From NCBI GenBank assembly GCA_013540605.1, contig JABVCK010000005.1, forward strand, positions 62,001 to 126,000: a stretch of 64,000 nucleotides of DNA, in the 5' to 3' direction. A program made the position numbers and the translations under genes. The DNA comes from Bacillota bacterium (GTDB lineage: Bacteria; Bacillota; Clostridia; Ch29). The notes under the pieces are model-generated. The model worked only from the letters and a program-made list of their open reading frames with translations. It had not been told where the DNA came from and did not search any database. Shown one piece after another: positions 16,943 through 24,913 of the stretch; the stretch's first letter is position 1; each line of letters begins with the position of its first letter.

Positions 16943-16959
16943 TTGGCGCAATATTTGCA
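16943..16959 (+). promoter_or_regulatory. Sigma-54 (SigL) promoter of rocD
   Basis: TTGGCGC followed by AATAT and TTGCA gives GG at 16945-16946 and GC at 16957-16958, exactly 10 bases apart, as required for sigma-54 -24/-12 promoters (TGGCAC-N5-TTGCA consensus, one mismatch). It lies upstream of rocD, and a sigma-54 activator gene is adjacent. Confidence 0.75.
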
Positions 16960-17136
16960 ATATATTATTTGTGGCAAAATCTCTGGAGTTCCAACTAAAG
17001 CTGTTGAAGGTTAAAGGGCTGTATAATCCGGATTGTGATGCCGTACAAAAATGCAAAAAAATTTGCGCCTCACGCTGATTATTTGGCGCAAGCCAAAAGA
17101 AAATCTAAGGATATATTAACAAAGGAGGTTTTATCA

Positions 17137-18327
17137 ATGACGAAAACTCAACAAATTATCGAGCTTACTGAAAAATACGGAGCCCATAACTACAAACCCC
17201 TTCCGATAGTAATATCAAAGGCAGAGGGTGTATGGGTGGATGACCCTGAGGGAAACAGGTATATGGATATGCTTAGTGCATATTCGGCTGTAAACCAGGG
17301 GCACAGGCACCCTAAAATAATAAAAGCGTTGAAGGAACAGGCAGACAGGGTTACACTGACTTCAAGGGCATTTCATAACGACCAGCTTGGGTTGTTTTAT
17401 GAAAAGCTGGCAAAAATGACCGGGAAAAACATGATACTGCCCATGAATACAGGGGCAGAAGCAGTCGAGACAGCGATAAAATGCGTAAGGCGCTGGGCGT
17501 ATGATGTCAAGGGAGTTCCCCAGGACAAGGCAGAAATCGTGGTATGCAGCGATAATTTCCACGGTAGGACGACGACAATAGTATCATTCTCCACGGAGGA
17601 GGCCTACAGACGGGGCTTTGGTCCCTTTACCCCGGGATTTAAAGTCATACCATACGGAGATATAGACGCGCTGAAGGCAGCCATCAATGAAAACACTGCT
17701 GCATTCCTTGTTGAGCCTATCCAGGGTGAAGCGGGTATAAAGATTCCGAAGCAAGGGTTCCTGAAAGAAGCATACGAATACTGCAGTCAGAACAACGTAC
17801 TGTTTGTTGCGGATGAGATACAAACCGGATTTGGCCGTACCGGCAAACTCTTTGCGTGTGAGTGGGAAGGAGTAACTCCGGATATGTATATCCTCGGCAA
17901 AGCTCTGGGCGGAGGGGTGCTGCCTGTTTCCGCTGTGGCCGCCGATGCAGAAATCCTCGGAGTTTTTGAAAGCGGTTCCCACGGGTCTACCTTTGGAGGA
18001 AATCCCCTGGCATGCGCTTGCGCAATCGCCGCCCTCGATGTAATAATCGAAGAGAACCTTGCACAAAGGTCGCTGGAATTAGGAGAATACTTCCTTGCCA
18101 AACTTAAGGAGATTGATAACCCTGTGGTAAAAGAGGTAAGAGGAAGGGGTCTGCTTATAGGAATCGAACTGACGGAGAAGGCCAGGCCTTACTGCGAGAG
18201 ATTAAAAGAAGAAGGGCTTCTCTGTAAAGAGACCCATGACAATGTTATCCGGTTTGCTCCCCCTCTGATAATCACTAGGGAAGAGCTTGATTGGGCCACC
18301 GAAAGAATTAAAAAGGTTCTTGGATAA
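17137..18327 (+). CDS. rocD: Ornithine aminotransferase RocD
   Basis: A 396-residue PLP enzyme that converts ornithine and 2-oxoglutarate to glutamate semialdehyde and glutamate in arginine catabolism. I use ATG 17137, which follows AAAGGAGG, instead of the in-frame ATG at 17035, because the resulting length matches known RocD proteins. Class-III motifs are visible: [17 protein letters not shown], the PLP-pocket [20 protein letters not shown], the PLP lysine in [15 protein letters not shown], and [14 protein letters not shown]. Transcription is probably from the sigma-54 promoter at 16943-16959 and stops at the strong terminator after the gene. proC, at 25829-26653, could take the product on to proline. 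Confidence 0.92.
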   Translation: MTKTQQIIELTEKYGAHNYKPLPIVISKAEGVWVDDPEGNRYMDMLSAYSAVNQGHRHPKIIKALKEQADRVTLTSRAFHNDQLGLFYEKLAKMTGKNMILPMNTGAEAVETAIKCVRRWAYDVKGVPQDKAEIVVCSDNFHGRTTTIVSFSTEEAYRRGFGPFTPGFKVIPYGDIDALKAAINENTAAFLVEPIQGEAGIKIPKQGFLKEAYEYCSQNNVLFVADEIQTGFGRTGKLFACEWEGVTPDMYILGKALGGGVLPVSAVAADAEILGVFESGSHGSTFGGNPLACACAIAALDVIIEENLAQRSLELGEYFLAKLKEIDNPVVKEVRGRGLLIGIELTEKARPYCERLKEEGLLCKETHDNVIRFAPPLIITREELDWATERIKKVLG

Positions 18328-18343
18328 TAATTGCCTGATACAG

Positions 18344-18394
18344 TAGCAGCTGCGACCTATCCCGAGAATAGGTCGCAGCTGCTATCTTTTTATT
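18344..18394 (+). terminator. Strong rho-independent terminator of rocD
   Basis: A perfect 17-bp stem (18344-18360 with 18368-18384) with a 7-nt loop is followed by TCTTTTTATTT. The right arm includes the stop codon of the convergent rocR-like gene. Confidence 0.92.
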
Positions 18395-19785
18395 TCAATG
18401 CTGTACTTTTTTATCTTATACTGCAGAAGCTGCCTTTTCATGGAAAGTTTCTTAGCTGCACGGCTAATATTATAACCACTTGTCTCCAAAGCCTCTTCCA
18501 GTATCCTTTTCTCCACCTGCTCCAGGTACCGCTCAACCGGCACTTCAAAGTCGTAGTTTTCAAGCCTGTTTAATCTACGATTTTCTGTCCCGGTAATGAT
18601 ACGGTAGATATACTGGGGGAGATGTTCAAACCGGATTACTTCATCTGTTAGCGCCATATTTGCTGATGCCTGTATAACATTCTCCAGTTCCCTAACGTTG
18701 CCGGGCCAGTTATACTGTTTCAGGGCAGCTTCAATCTCGCCGGAGATGCCCTGTATGCCGGAACCCAGAATCCTGTTATATTTGGACAGAAAATGGCTGA
18801 TAAGCGCGGGGATATCCTCCTTACGGTCCCTAAGGGGCGGGATTTCTATGGGAAAGGTGCTTAGTCTGTAATACAGGTCAGGGCGCAGATCGCCCCTTAT
18901 GACCAGTTCTTTGGGGTCAAGATTAGTTGTGGCTATTATCCTCACATCAACCGGTATGCTTTCCCTGCCTCCTATCCTCCTAACGCTGCCCTCCTGGAGG
19001 ACTCTTAAGAGTTTTGCCTGCAAATTAAGTCCCATGGAATTTATCTCATCAAGCAGAAGCGTGCCTCTATGGGCCATTTCAAAAATTCCCGGCCTGTCGG
19101 CAGCGCCTGTAAAGGCCCCCTTTGTGGTGCCGAACATCAGTCCCTCCAGAAGGCTCTCGGGCAAAGCGGCACAGTTTTGGGCTATGAAGTTATGCTTTTT
19201 CCTGGGACTGGCAGTATGGATGCTTTGGGCGAAAAGCTCTTTACCGGTGCCGGTTTCTCCAATGAGCAGGACGGTGGAGCTTGACGGGGCGACCTTTTTT
19301 GCAAGGTCAATTGCGTTTCGGAAGCAGCCGCTTTCACCAACGATATCGTCAAAGGAAAAAAGGCTCCTGCCCGCTGCCGGCTGGGCGGTTTCGTTTAGCA
19401 GCAGCATTTTTTCTGAAACCTCTGTAAGCACAGTGATATCCCTTGCGATTTCCAACGCCCCGATTGTTTCTCCATTATACTTTATGGGAACGGTGGTATT
19501 TACCGTCGTTATAGTTCTACCCATATTGTTTATATAGGTTTGCACTTTGTCCCTTATGGCAATACCGGAATTCAGCACCTTGAGAAGGGTGCTGGTCTCT
19601 TCGTTCAGGCTGGGAAATACATCCAACAGTTTTCTGTTGAGAACTTTTTGCCGGTGAAGGCCTTCAAGGCGCTCCATGGAGGCGTTATAAAACACTGTAA
19701 TTCCGTTTCTGTCAATTACATGAATACCCTCGTCGCTGACAGAAAGAAGGGTGTCCAGTATTGCATTGCCTAAGAATTCTTCCAA
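18382..19785 (-). CDS. rocR: Sigma-54-dependent activator, RocR type
   Basis: 467 residues in the usual RocR order. An N-terminal PAS sensor (about 1-120, SDEGIHVIDRNGITVFYNASMERL) is followed by an AAA+ domain with Walker A GETGTGKE near 174-181, the sigma-54 contact loop GAFTGA, Walker B GTLLLDEIN, and an arginine-containing ATTNLDP...LRPDLYYRL section. A C-terminal Fis-type helix-turn-helix (about 435-467, GYNISRAAKKLSMKRQLLQYKIKKY) completes it. RocR senses ornithine or citrulline and activates arginine-catabolic genes. The adjacent rocD with a sigma-54-type promoter and upstream palindrome makes it the likely target. Assignment to RocR, not a general activator, rests on this context. Confidence 0.85.
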   Translation of the reverse strand: MEEFLGNAILDTLLSVSDEGIHVIDRNGITVFYNASMERLEGLHRQKVLNRKLLDVFPSLNEETSTLLKVLNSGIAIRDKVQTYINNMGRTITTVNTTVPIKYNGETIGALEIARDITVLTEVSEKMLLLNETAQPAAGRSLFSFDDIVGESGCFRNAIDLAKKVAPSSSTVLLIGETGTGKELFAQSIHTASPRKKHNFIAQNCAALPESLLEGLMFGTTKGAFTGAADRPGIFEMAHRGTLLLDEINSMGLNLQAKLLRVLQEGSVRRIGGRESIPVDVRIIATTNLDPKELVIRGDLRPDLYYRLSTFPIEIPPLRDRKEDIPALISHFLSKYNRILGSGIQGISGEIEAALKQYNWPGNVRELENVIQASANMALTDEVIRFEHLPQYIYRIITGTENRRLNRLENYDFEVPVERYLEQVEKRILEEALETSGYNISRAAKKLSMKRQLLQYKIKKYSIEIKR

Positions 19786-19916
19786 CCGGTATCCCCCCTG
19801 GTATTTCTTAATGCACCCAATATATAGTTTAGCAAATTAACAGGAATAAGAAAAGAAAGAGGGAAAAGGGGAGGTCGTGTAGAATTTATCAATGTCTATA
19901 AAAAGGAGGAACTATA

Positions 19917-21287
19917 ATGGGCTGCGATGCGTTGCTTATTCATCCCAGGTACTCTCAGTTAAAGGGAATCAATGAAAATATAGGGCTCGGATACATAGCC
20001 GCTTATTCAAGGGCAAAGGGGAAAAAGGTTGAGATATTGGATATAGCAGCCAGGGGCTGGTCCAACGGCGAAGCCGTAGAGTATTCAGCATCTCTGTCTC
20101 CGGAAGTCATCGGGGTAAGTATTCTGTTTCAAGAAGGTGCAGATGAGGTTCTGAAGTTTATTAAAGCCCTGAAGAGGAGATGCAGCGGCAGCAGGATCAT
20201 TATTGGCGGCATATACCCTTCCTTTGAGTACCGGTCCCTGCTGGAAAACCACCAGGAGGTTGATTTTGTGTGCATAGGGGAAGGGGAAATCACCTTTTAC
20301 GAATTGCTGGAATGCCTGGACAGGGGGGATGATATTTCAGAGATAAAGGGGATCGCCTATAGGGAGGAGGGTGAAGTACGAACAACCTCTCCGAGAGAGC
20401 CGCTTATGGACCTGGATGTTCTCCCCTTCCCTTCAAGGGATGTTCTGCCCTCGATGCTCAAGCAAAGGCCCTATGCTTCAATGGTATCAAGCAGGGGCTG
20501 CTACGGAAGGTGCAGCTTCTGCAGTGTGAACGGCTTTTTTACCGCAGTCGGAGCAAAATACAGGGCGAGAAACCCTGAGAGGATTGCCGATGAGATTGAA
20601 CTGTTGATAAAGGAGTTTGGGATAAACAAGTTTACCTTCGACGATGCTAATTTCATTGGCCCCGGGCGTAAGGGCAGAGAGAGGGCAAAAGAATTTGCGC
20701 GGGTAGTCACGGAAAGAGGATTGAATATAGAGTACAGCATTGAATGCAGGGCTGACGATGTTGACAGGGAAGTGTTTGAATGTTTGAAGGAATCGGGTCT
20801 GGCGAGGGTTTATCTTGGGGTGGAATCCGGTTCTCAGCCGCAGTTGGACAGGTATAGAAAGGATATAAGTGTGGAGGACAACCTGGAGGCGCTTAAACTG
20901 CTGTCTGAATTAGGGATATTTGTGCAAATGGGATTCATAATGTTTGATCCCTATACCACGGTGGATGATATTGTATCAAACCAGGAATTCCTGGCAAAGG
21001 TAAAGGAGATTTTCCCCGCTGGGGGTTTAGGATACATATATCCGACTTCAAAGCTGATTCCGCTCTCCGGCAGCGAATACATGGACCGCTTGAAGGAAGC
21101 GGGTGAACTTAAAGGGGATTACCTGAACTATTATTATGATTTCAGCGACAAGAAAGTAAGTATGCTGTACAGGGTATCGTCGGCGTCAGCTTCACTGGTC
21201 TGGGGAACCAAAAGGCTGCTTAAGGACAATAGCCTGATAAATGCCGGCTTTCCGGAGCATTGGGCGAAGGACAGAAGGGGTCAGTGA
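19917..21287 (+). CDS. B12-binding-domain radical SAM protein
   Basis: 456 residues. An N-terminal cobalamin-binding-like Rossmann domain (about 1-145: LIHPRYSQLKGINENIGLGYIAAY, IIIGGIYPSFEY, CIGEGEITFYELLE) is followed by a radical SAM core (about 165-370) with the CxxxCxxC cluster motif as RGCYGRCSFC. The SAM-binding region includes FTFDDANFIGPG and YLGVESGSQPQLDRYRKD. The DxHxxG-type B12 lower-ligand histidine is not evident, so cobalamin binding is uncertain. Members of this group do methyl transfers or ring rearrangements in natural-product and cofactor synthesis. The substrate is unknown, and no neighbouring biosynthetic genes give a hint. AAGGAGG precedes the ATG. Confidence 0.85.
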   Translation: MGCDALLIHPRYSQLKGINENIGLGYIAAYSRAKGKKVEILDIAARGWSNGEAVEYSASLSPEVIGVSILFQEGADEVLKFIKALKRRCSGSRIIIGGIYPSFEYRSLLENHQEVDFVCIGEGEITFYELLECLDRGDDISEIKGIAYREEGEVRTTSPREPLMDLDVLPFPSRDVLPSMLKQRPYASMVSSRGCYGRCSFCSVNGFFTAVGAKYRARNPERIADEIELLIKEFGINKFTFDDANFIGPGRKGRERAKEFARVVTERGLNIEYSIECRADDVDREVFECLKESGLARVYLGVESGSQPQLDRYRKDISVEDNLEALKLLSELGIFVQMGFIMFDPYTTVDDIVSNQEFLAKVKEIFPAGGLGYIYPTSKLIPLSGSEYMDRLKEAGELKGDYLNYYYDFSDKKVSMLYRVSSASASLVWGTKRLLKDNSLINAGFPEHWAKDRRGQ

Positions 21288-21300
21288 CCAAAGTGCAGTT

Positions 21301-21420
21301 ACCAGTTGACAGATCACAGATGACAGACGTCAAGTCGACAGTTGCAAGAATGAAGACTTCAGAGACCTACCCGGACACCTGTGAACTGTGATCTGTATCT
21401 GCACCTGCGATCTGCCGACT
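21301..21420. repeat. Degenerate CAGATCACAG / CTGTGATCTG inverted repeat region
   Basis: The gap between the radical SAM gene and the FabK-like gene contains short near-repeats of CAG(A/T)T(C/G)ACAG in its left half and their complements in its right half. The longest exact pair is ACAGATCACAG (21309-21319) with CTGTGATCTGT (21386-21396). The two halves can form an imperfect hairpin, possibly a terminator shared by the convergent genes. This style of low-complexity intergenic repeat occurs in several clostridial genomes. Confidence 0.6.
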
Positions 21421-21425
21421 GCGAT

Positions 21426-22499
21426 CTACGAACTAATTAATTCATCAAGAATACCGTTCAATATCTCTTTAACAGAGGACATTTTATCCACCCTGTACAC
21501 GTTTTCGCCGGCGAAGGCAAATCCGTGCAGCAGATCTCCCCTTTGAGCATTGATGAGGGCATCCGCAATACAGTAGGGGGACTGTCTCGGGTCACAGGTT
21601 TTAAGACAGTTGTATAAGCATTTGAACGGTTTGCGGATGCCTTCCTCGACATCCCTTAGAAAATCATTCCTTATCGCCCTTCCCGGCAGGCCAACAGGGC
21701 TTTTTATAATGACAACGTCATCCCTGGTGGCGTTTATATACTGGTCTTTAAATCCCTGATCCGCGTCACATTCGTATGTTGCAACAAGCCTTGTCGCTAT
21801 TTGAACCGCAGATGCCCCGGCGGATAGGATGCCGGCTGCGTCCCGCCCATCAAATACTCCGCCCCCTGCGATTATGGGTACCTGCTTCATATATTTCTCT
21901 TCAAAGGGCTTGATCGCAGATACCACTTCTTTAACAATGGAATCGAGGGAGAACTGGGCTGCGTTCTTAAGCTGTTCCAGCGAAAATCCAAGGTGTCCGC
22001 CGGCCTTAGGGCCTTCTACAACTATCGCATCAGGCAAGTAGCCGAATTTTTTATCCCAGTGTTTGCAGATTACAGCGGCAGCCTTAGCTGAAGATACTAT
22101 CGGCGCTATTTTGGTTATAGAGTCCTTTACCAGTTCCGGGAGTTTTAAAGGCAGTCCGGCGCCTGAAAAAATTATGTCAGTCTTTTCTTTTACTGCGATT
22201 TTCACCATTTCTTCAAAATTGTTCACAGCGGTCATAATGTTGACTCCAATTATTCCCGCAGGGCTCTGCTGCTTAGCTTTGCGGATATTGTAGGCAAGGG
22301 CTTCCTTGTTAGCCTTTTGTTTATTTGTATTGTAGCCGGGCAGGTTAAAACCCGGTTCAACTCCGGAAATCACCCCGATGCCGCCGCTATTGGCGACGGC
22401 GGAGGCCAGCCTCCACATTGAAACCCCTACGCCCATACCCCCTTGAACTATCGGGATCTTTGGCACTAAATTGTCGATTTTTAACTCAGGGATGAACAT
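21426..22499 (-). CDS. FMN-dependent nitronate monooxygenase / FabK-type enoyl-ACP reductase
   Basis: 357 residues of the NMO/FabK TIM-barrel family. Visible landmarks are PIVQGGMGVGVS near the N-terminus, IGVNIMTAV, VVEGPKAGGHLG (flavin phosphate and catalytic histidine region), VPIIAGGGVFDGRDAAGILSAGASAVQIATRL (FMN phosphate loop), and a C-terminal cysteine-containing section (KCLYNCLKTCDP..SPYC). Family members oxidise nitronates or reduce enoyl-ACP in fatty-acid synthesis. The length is greater than typical FabK (about 320). A FapR-like operator sits on its promoter, which leans toward a lipid role. The plus-strand neighbours are unrelated to lipid metabolism. Confidence 0.8.
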   Translation of the reverse strand: MFIPELKIDNLVPKIPIVQGGMGVGVSMWRLASAVANSGGIGVISGVEPGFNLPGYNTNKQKANKEALAYNIRKAKQQSPAGIIGVNIMTAVNNFEEMVKIAVKEKTDIIFSGAGLPLKLPELVKDSITKIAPIVSSAKAAAVICKHWDKKFGYLPDAIVVEGPKAGGHLGFSLEQLKNAAQFSLDSIVKEVVSAIKPFEEKYMKQVPIIAGGGVFDGRDAAGILSAGASAVQIATRLVATYECDADQGFKDQYINATRDDVVIIKSPVGLPGRAIRNDFLRDVEEGIRKPFKCLYNCLKTCDPRQSPYCIADALINAQRGDLLHGFAFAGENVYRVDKMSSVKEILNGILDELISS

Positions 22500-22525
22500 G
22501 CAAACACCTCGTTTGGTACTTAGTT

Positions 22526-22542
22526 TTAGTACCTGTTGCTAA
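22526..22542. promoter_or_regulatory. FapR-like operator upstream of the FabK/NMO gene
   Basis: TTAGTACCTGTTGCTAA matches the recalled FapR consensus TTAGTACCTRDTACTAA at 16 of 17 positions. It lies just downstream of a minus-strand TATAAT (-10) at 22544-22549, so a bound repressor would cover the transcription start. FapR is the malonyl-CoA-responsive repressor of lipid genes in Firmicutes. No fapR gene is in this window. Confidence 0.65.
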
Positions 22543-22543
22543 C

Positions 22544-22572
22544 ATTATATCCTATAATAGTTATAGATACAA
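22544..22572 (-). promoter_or_regulatory. Promoter of the FabK/NMO gene
   Basis: On the minus strand TTGTAT, 17 bases, then TATAAT (22544-22549 in plus coordinates). The -10 is perfect and the -35 is weak. The start would fall inside the FapR-like operator. Confidence 0.55.
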
Positions 22573-22639
22573 CATTTCATTTTTATTATTCGATCGTGGA
22601 GGGGGTAGTCATACATACAGCGCATGCATAACTTACATC

Positions 22640-22667
22640 TTGCAGAATCCGCATAGTATGATATAAT
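22640..22667 (+). promoter_or_regulatory. Promoter of the thiamine-transport operon
   Basis: TTGCAG (22640-22645), 16 bases, TATAAT (22662-22667), ending 24 bases before the TPP riboswitch. Confidence 0.55.
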
Positions 22668-22690
22668 TCAATTGAACTTAATAGCTAAAA

Positions 22691-22766
22691 GGGGAGCTGG
22701 GTAAAGCCGGCTGAGAGGGATGCGTTCCGACCCTAGAACCTGATCTGGGTAATGCCAGCGTAGGGA
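22691..22766 (+). ncRNA. TPP (THI-box) riboswitch
   Basis: The conserved THI elements are present in order: GGGGAGC, GCCGGCTGAGAGGGATGC (pyrimidine-sensing arm, CTGAGA at 22711-22716), GACCCTAGAACCTGATCTGGG, and AATGCCAGCGTAGGG. It binds thiamine pyrophosphate. The genes that follow are a thiamine-binding protein and a ThiXYZ-type transporter, all expected targets. Confidence 0.95.
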
Positions 22767-22794
22767 TTTAAAAAAACTACTGCCACTGCCTGTT

Positions 22795-22826
22795 GCCCGG
22801 TCGGGAACCGGCAGCTTTTATTTTAT
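22795..22826 (+). terminator. Expression-platform terminator of the TPP riboswitch
   Basis: GCCCGGT (22795-22801) pairs with ACCGGC (22807-22812), with one bulged C, and is followed by AGCTTTTATTTTA. Placed between the aptamer and the first start codon, it probably stops transcription when TPP is bound. Confidence 0.6.
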
Positions 22827-22852
22827 GGGGGTTCACCAAAGGAGGTGAAAAA

Positions 22853-23146
22853 ATGCCTATAGTCAACGTAAGTCTTCAAATACTGCCCTGTGTTGAAGAG
22901 GAAAGGTTATACGATGTGGTTGATAAGGTTATTGAGATGATTGGAAGAAGCGGCGTGAAATATGTGGTGGGTCCGATGGAAACGACTATGGAGGGTGAGC
23001 TTGACGACCTGCTGGAAATCGTGAAAAGAGCGCAGGAGGTTTGCACCGCGGAAGGAGCGGCAAGGGTGGCTTCGGTAGTGAAGATTGATTATAAAAAGGA
23101 AGGCGTGACCATCGGTGAGAAGGTGGATAAATACAGGCAAGGATAG
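22853..23146 (+). CDS. Thiamine-binding protein (MTH1187/YkoF-like, DUF77)
   Basis: A 97-residue protein starting at ATG 22853, just after AAAGGAGGTG; an in-frame ATG at 22793 would run through the riboswitch terminator and is rejected. It matches the small MTH1187/thiamine-binding family (VNVSLQILPCVEEERLYDVVDKVI, KYVVGPMETTMEGELDDLLEIV, VASVVKIDYKKEG). Family members form a ferredoxin-like fold, and YkoF binds thiamine or its pyrimidine moiety. It is the first gene after the TPP riboswitch and is directly followed by the transporter permease, so it probably serves thiamine or HMP salvage. Confidence 0.8.
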   Translation: MPIVNVSLQILPCVEEERLYDVVDKVIEMIGRSGVKYVVGPMETTMEGELDDLLEIVKRAQEVCTAEGAARVASVVKIDYKKEGVTIGEKVDKYRQG

Positions 23147-23147
23147 G

Positions 23148-23900
23148 ATGTCGGGAAGCGGGGCTTGGGGTATACTTGCGCTGATTGCGGTATGGGAGAT
23201 AGGTGTGAAAGTCAGCGGAATTAAACCCTATATCCTTCCTGCGCCGTCAAGGGTTTTAATCTCATTATTTCAAAGCTTTCCGCTGGTCATGAAACATACA
23301 AGGGTTACTCTCTATGAATCCCTGGTCGGTTTTATGGCGGCGGTAGTGTTTTCCTTTGTTCTGGCCCTTGCAATGGACAGCATGCCCGTACTTAAGAGGG
23401 CAATGTATCCCATACTTATCATCAGCCAGACCATTCCAATAATCACGGTGGCTCCGCTGATTATCATCTGGTTCGGGTATGATCTGCTGCCAAAGGTCAT
23501 TATAGCTGCGCTGGTATGTTTCTTTCCTATTGCTGTCAGTTTCATCGGAGGGTTGGAGGCGGCTGACAGGGAGATGTATGACCTGTTAAGGTCTATGGGC
23601 GCAAGCAAATTTCAGATTTTCAGGATATTAAAGCTGCCGGGCGCCATGCCGTCCTTGTTCTCCGGATTGAAGATTGCAGCGGCCTACAGCATTATGGGAG
23701 CCGTAATCGGTGAATGGCTTGGTGCAAAGGCCGGCCTGGGAGAGTTTATGAGGAGGTCTATGCATTCCTTTGCGGTAGATAAGACCTTTGCCGCAATCCT
23801 GGTGATAACGCTGCTGAGTTTGGGAGTGTTCCGGGTTATTACTTTCCTGGAAGATAATTTGATGCCGTGGACAAGGTTTTCAAATATAAAAAACGAATAA
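23148..23900 (+). CDS. thiX: ABC transporter permease for thiamine precursor (ThiX type)
   Basis: About 250 residues from ATG 23148, one base after the previous stop; the ORF opens earlier in another frame overlapping that gene. Six hydrophobic segments and the permease EAA loop (ADREMYDLLRSMGASKFQIFRILKLPGAMPSL, about residues 145-175) identify an SsuC/ThiX-like ABC permease. With the NMT1-type binding protein and ATPase that follow, it makes a ThiXYZ transporter for the pyrimidine precursor of thiamine. It works in the inner membrane and is controlled by the TPP riboswitch. Confidence 0.85.
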   Translation: MSGSGAWGILALIAVWEIGVKVSGIKPYILPAPSRVLISLFQSFPLVMKHTRVTLYESLVGFMAAVVFSFVLALAMDSMPVLKRAMYPILIISQTIPIITVAPLIIIWFGYDLLPKVIIAALVCFFPIAVSFIGGLEAADREMYDLLRSMGASKFQIFRILKLPGAMPSLFSGLKIAAAYSIMGAVIGEWLGAKAGLGEFMRRSMHSFAVDKTFAAILVITLLSLGVFRVITFLEDNLMPWTRFSNIKNE

Positions 23901-23914
23901 AGGAGGAGCTAATC

Positions 23915-24910
23915 ATGAAGAAGATGTTGGTTTTGCTGATATCCCTGGCTGTGGTGGTATCCCTTGTATCCTGCAGTCCCCAGCAGGCAAATGAAAGCGG
24001 GGATAAAAAACCGGACAAGGTTACCATACTGCTGGACTGGGTGCCAAATACAAACCACACCGGTTTATATGCAGCGAAGGAGTTAGGCTATTATGCCGAA
24101 GAGGGACTTGACGTAGAGATCCTGCAGGTTAACGAAGGCGGTACTGCTCAACTGGTTGCAGCAGAAAAGGCCGAATTCGGGATCAGCTACCAGGAAGAGG
24201 TTACCTATGCCAGGGTCGAAGAAATCCCTGTGGTGGCGATAGCCGCAATAATACAGCACAATACGTCGGGGTTTGCGTCCCCAGCTTCAAAGGGTATAAA
24301 AACCCCCGCCGATTTTGAAGGAAGGAGGTACGGGGGGTGGGGCTCCCCGATGGAAGAGGCTGTGCTTAAAGCCATGATGGATAAATACGGGGCGGATTTC
24401 AACAAACTGGAGATGATATCCATCGGTGCGGTCGACTTCTTTACCAGCGTTGAAAAGGATGTGGATTTCACCTGGATTTATTATGGCTGGGATGGTGTTG
24501 CCGCTGAACTCAAGGGGATGGACCTCAATTTCATAAGCCTTAAGGATGAGGATAAGGCCCTTGATTTCTATACGCCGGTCATCATAGCGTCAGAAGACAC
24601 CCTCAAAAATAAACCTGATCTTGTAAAAAGATTCTTGAAGGCTACTACCAGGGGATATGAATATGCTATAGAGAATCCGGAGAAGGCAGCGGAGTACTTG
24701 CTTGCGGTATCTCCCGAACTTGACAGGGAGCTGGTGATTGCAAGCCAGGAGTATTTGAGCAGGCAGTATAGGGCGGATGCGGCCAGATGGGGAGAAATGA
24801 AGGAAGAAGTATGGGAAGACTATGCAAAATGGATGTATGATAGAAATCTCATAGACAGGATGATTGAACCTGAAAAGGCCTTCTCGAATGAATTTCTGCC
24901 AAAGGAGTAG
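23915..24910 (+). CDS. thiY: NMT1/THI5-like substrate-binding lipoprotein (ThiY type)
   Basis: 331 residues from ATG 23915, after AAAGGAGG. The N-terminus is a lipoprotein signal (KKMLVLLISLAVVVSLVSC, lipobox cysteine near residue 20), so the mature protein is anchored outside the membrane. TILLDWVPNTNHTGLYAA and LVAAEKAEFGISYQ are typical of HMP-binding ThiY proteins, which share the fold of the eukaryotic THI5/NMT1 HMP synthases. It delivers the thiamine pyrimidine precursor to the permease upstream. Assignment as HMP-specific follows from this motif and the riboswitch. Confidence 0.88.
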   Translation: MKKMLVLLISLAVVVSLVSCSPQQANESGDKKPDKVTILLDWVPNTNHTGLYAAKELGYYAEEGLDVEILQVNEGGTAQLVAAEKAEFGISYQEEVTYARVEEIPVVAIAAIIQHNTSGFASPASKGIKTPADFEGRRYGGWGSPMEEAVLKAMMDKYGADFNKLEMISIGAVDFFTSVEKDVDFTWIYYGWDGVAAELKGMDLNFISLKDEDKALDFYTPVIIASEDTLKNKPDLVKRFLKATTRGYEYAIENPEKAAEYLLAVSPELDRELVIASQEYLSRQYRADAARWGEMKEEVWEDYAKWMYDRNLIDRMIEPEKAFSNEFLPKE

Positions 24911-24913
24911 AAC

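Noticed and set aside
17035..17136. Longer rocD start at ATG 17035
   Set aside because: AAAGGAGG directly precedes ATG 17137 and the shorter protein has the usual RocD length.
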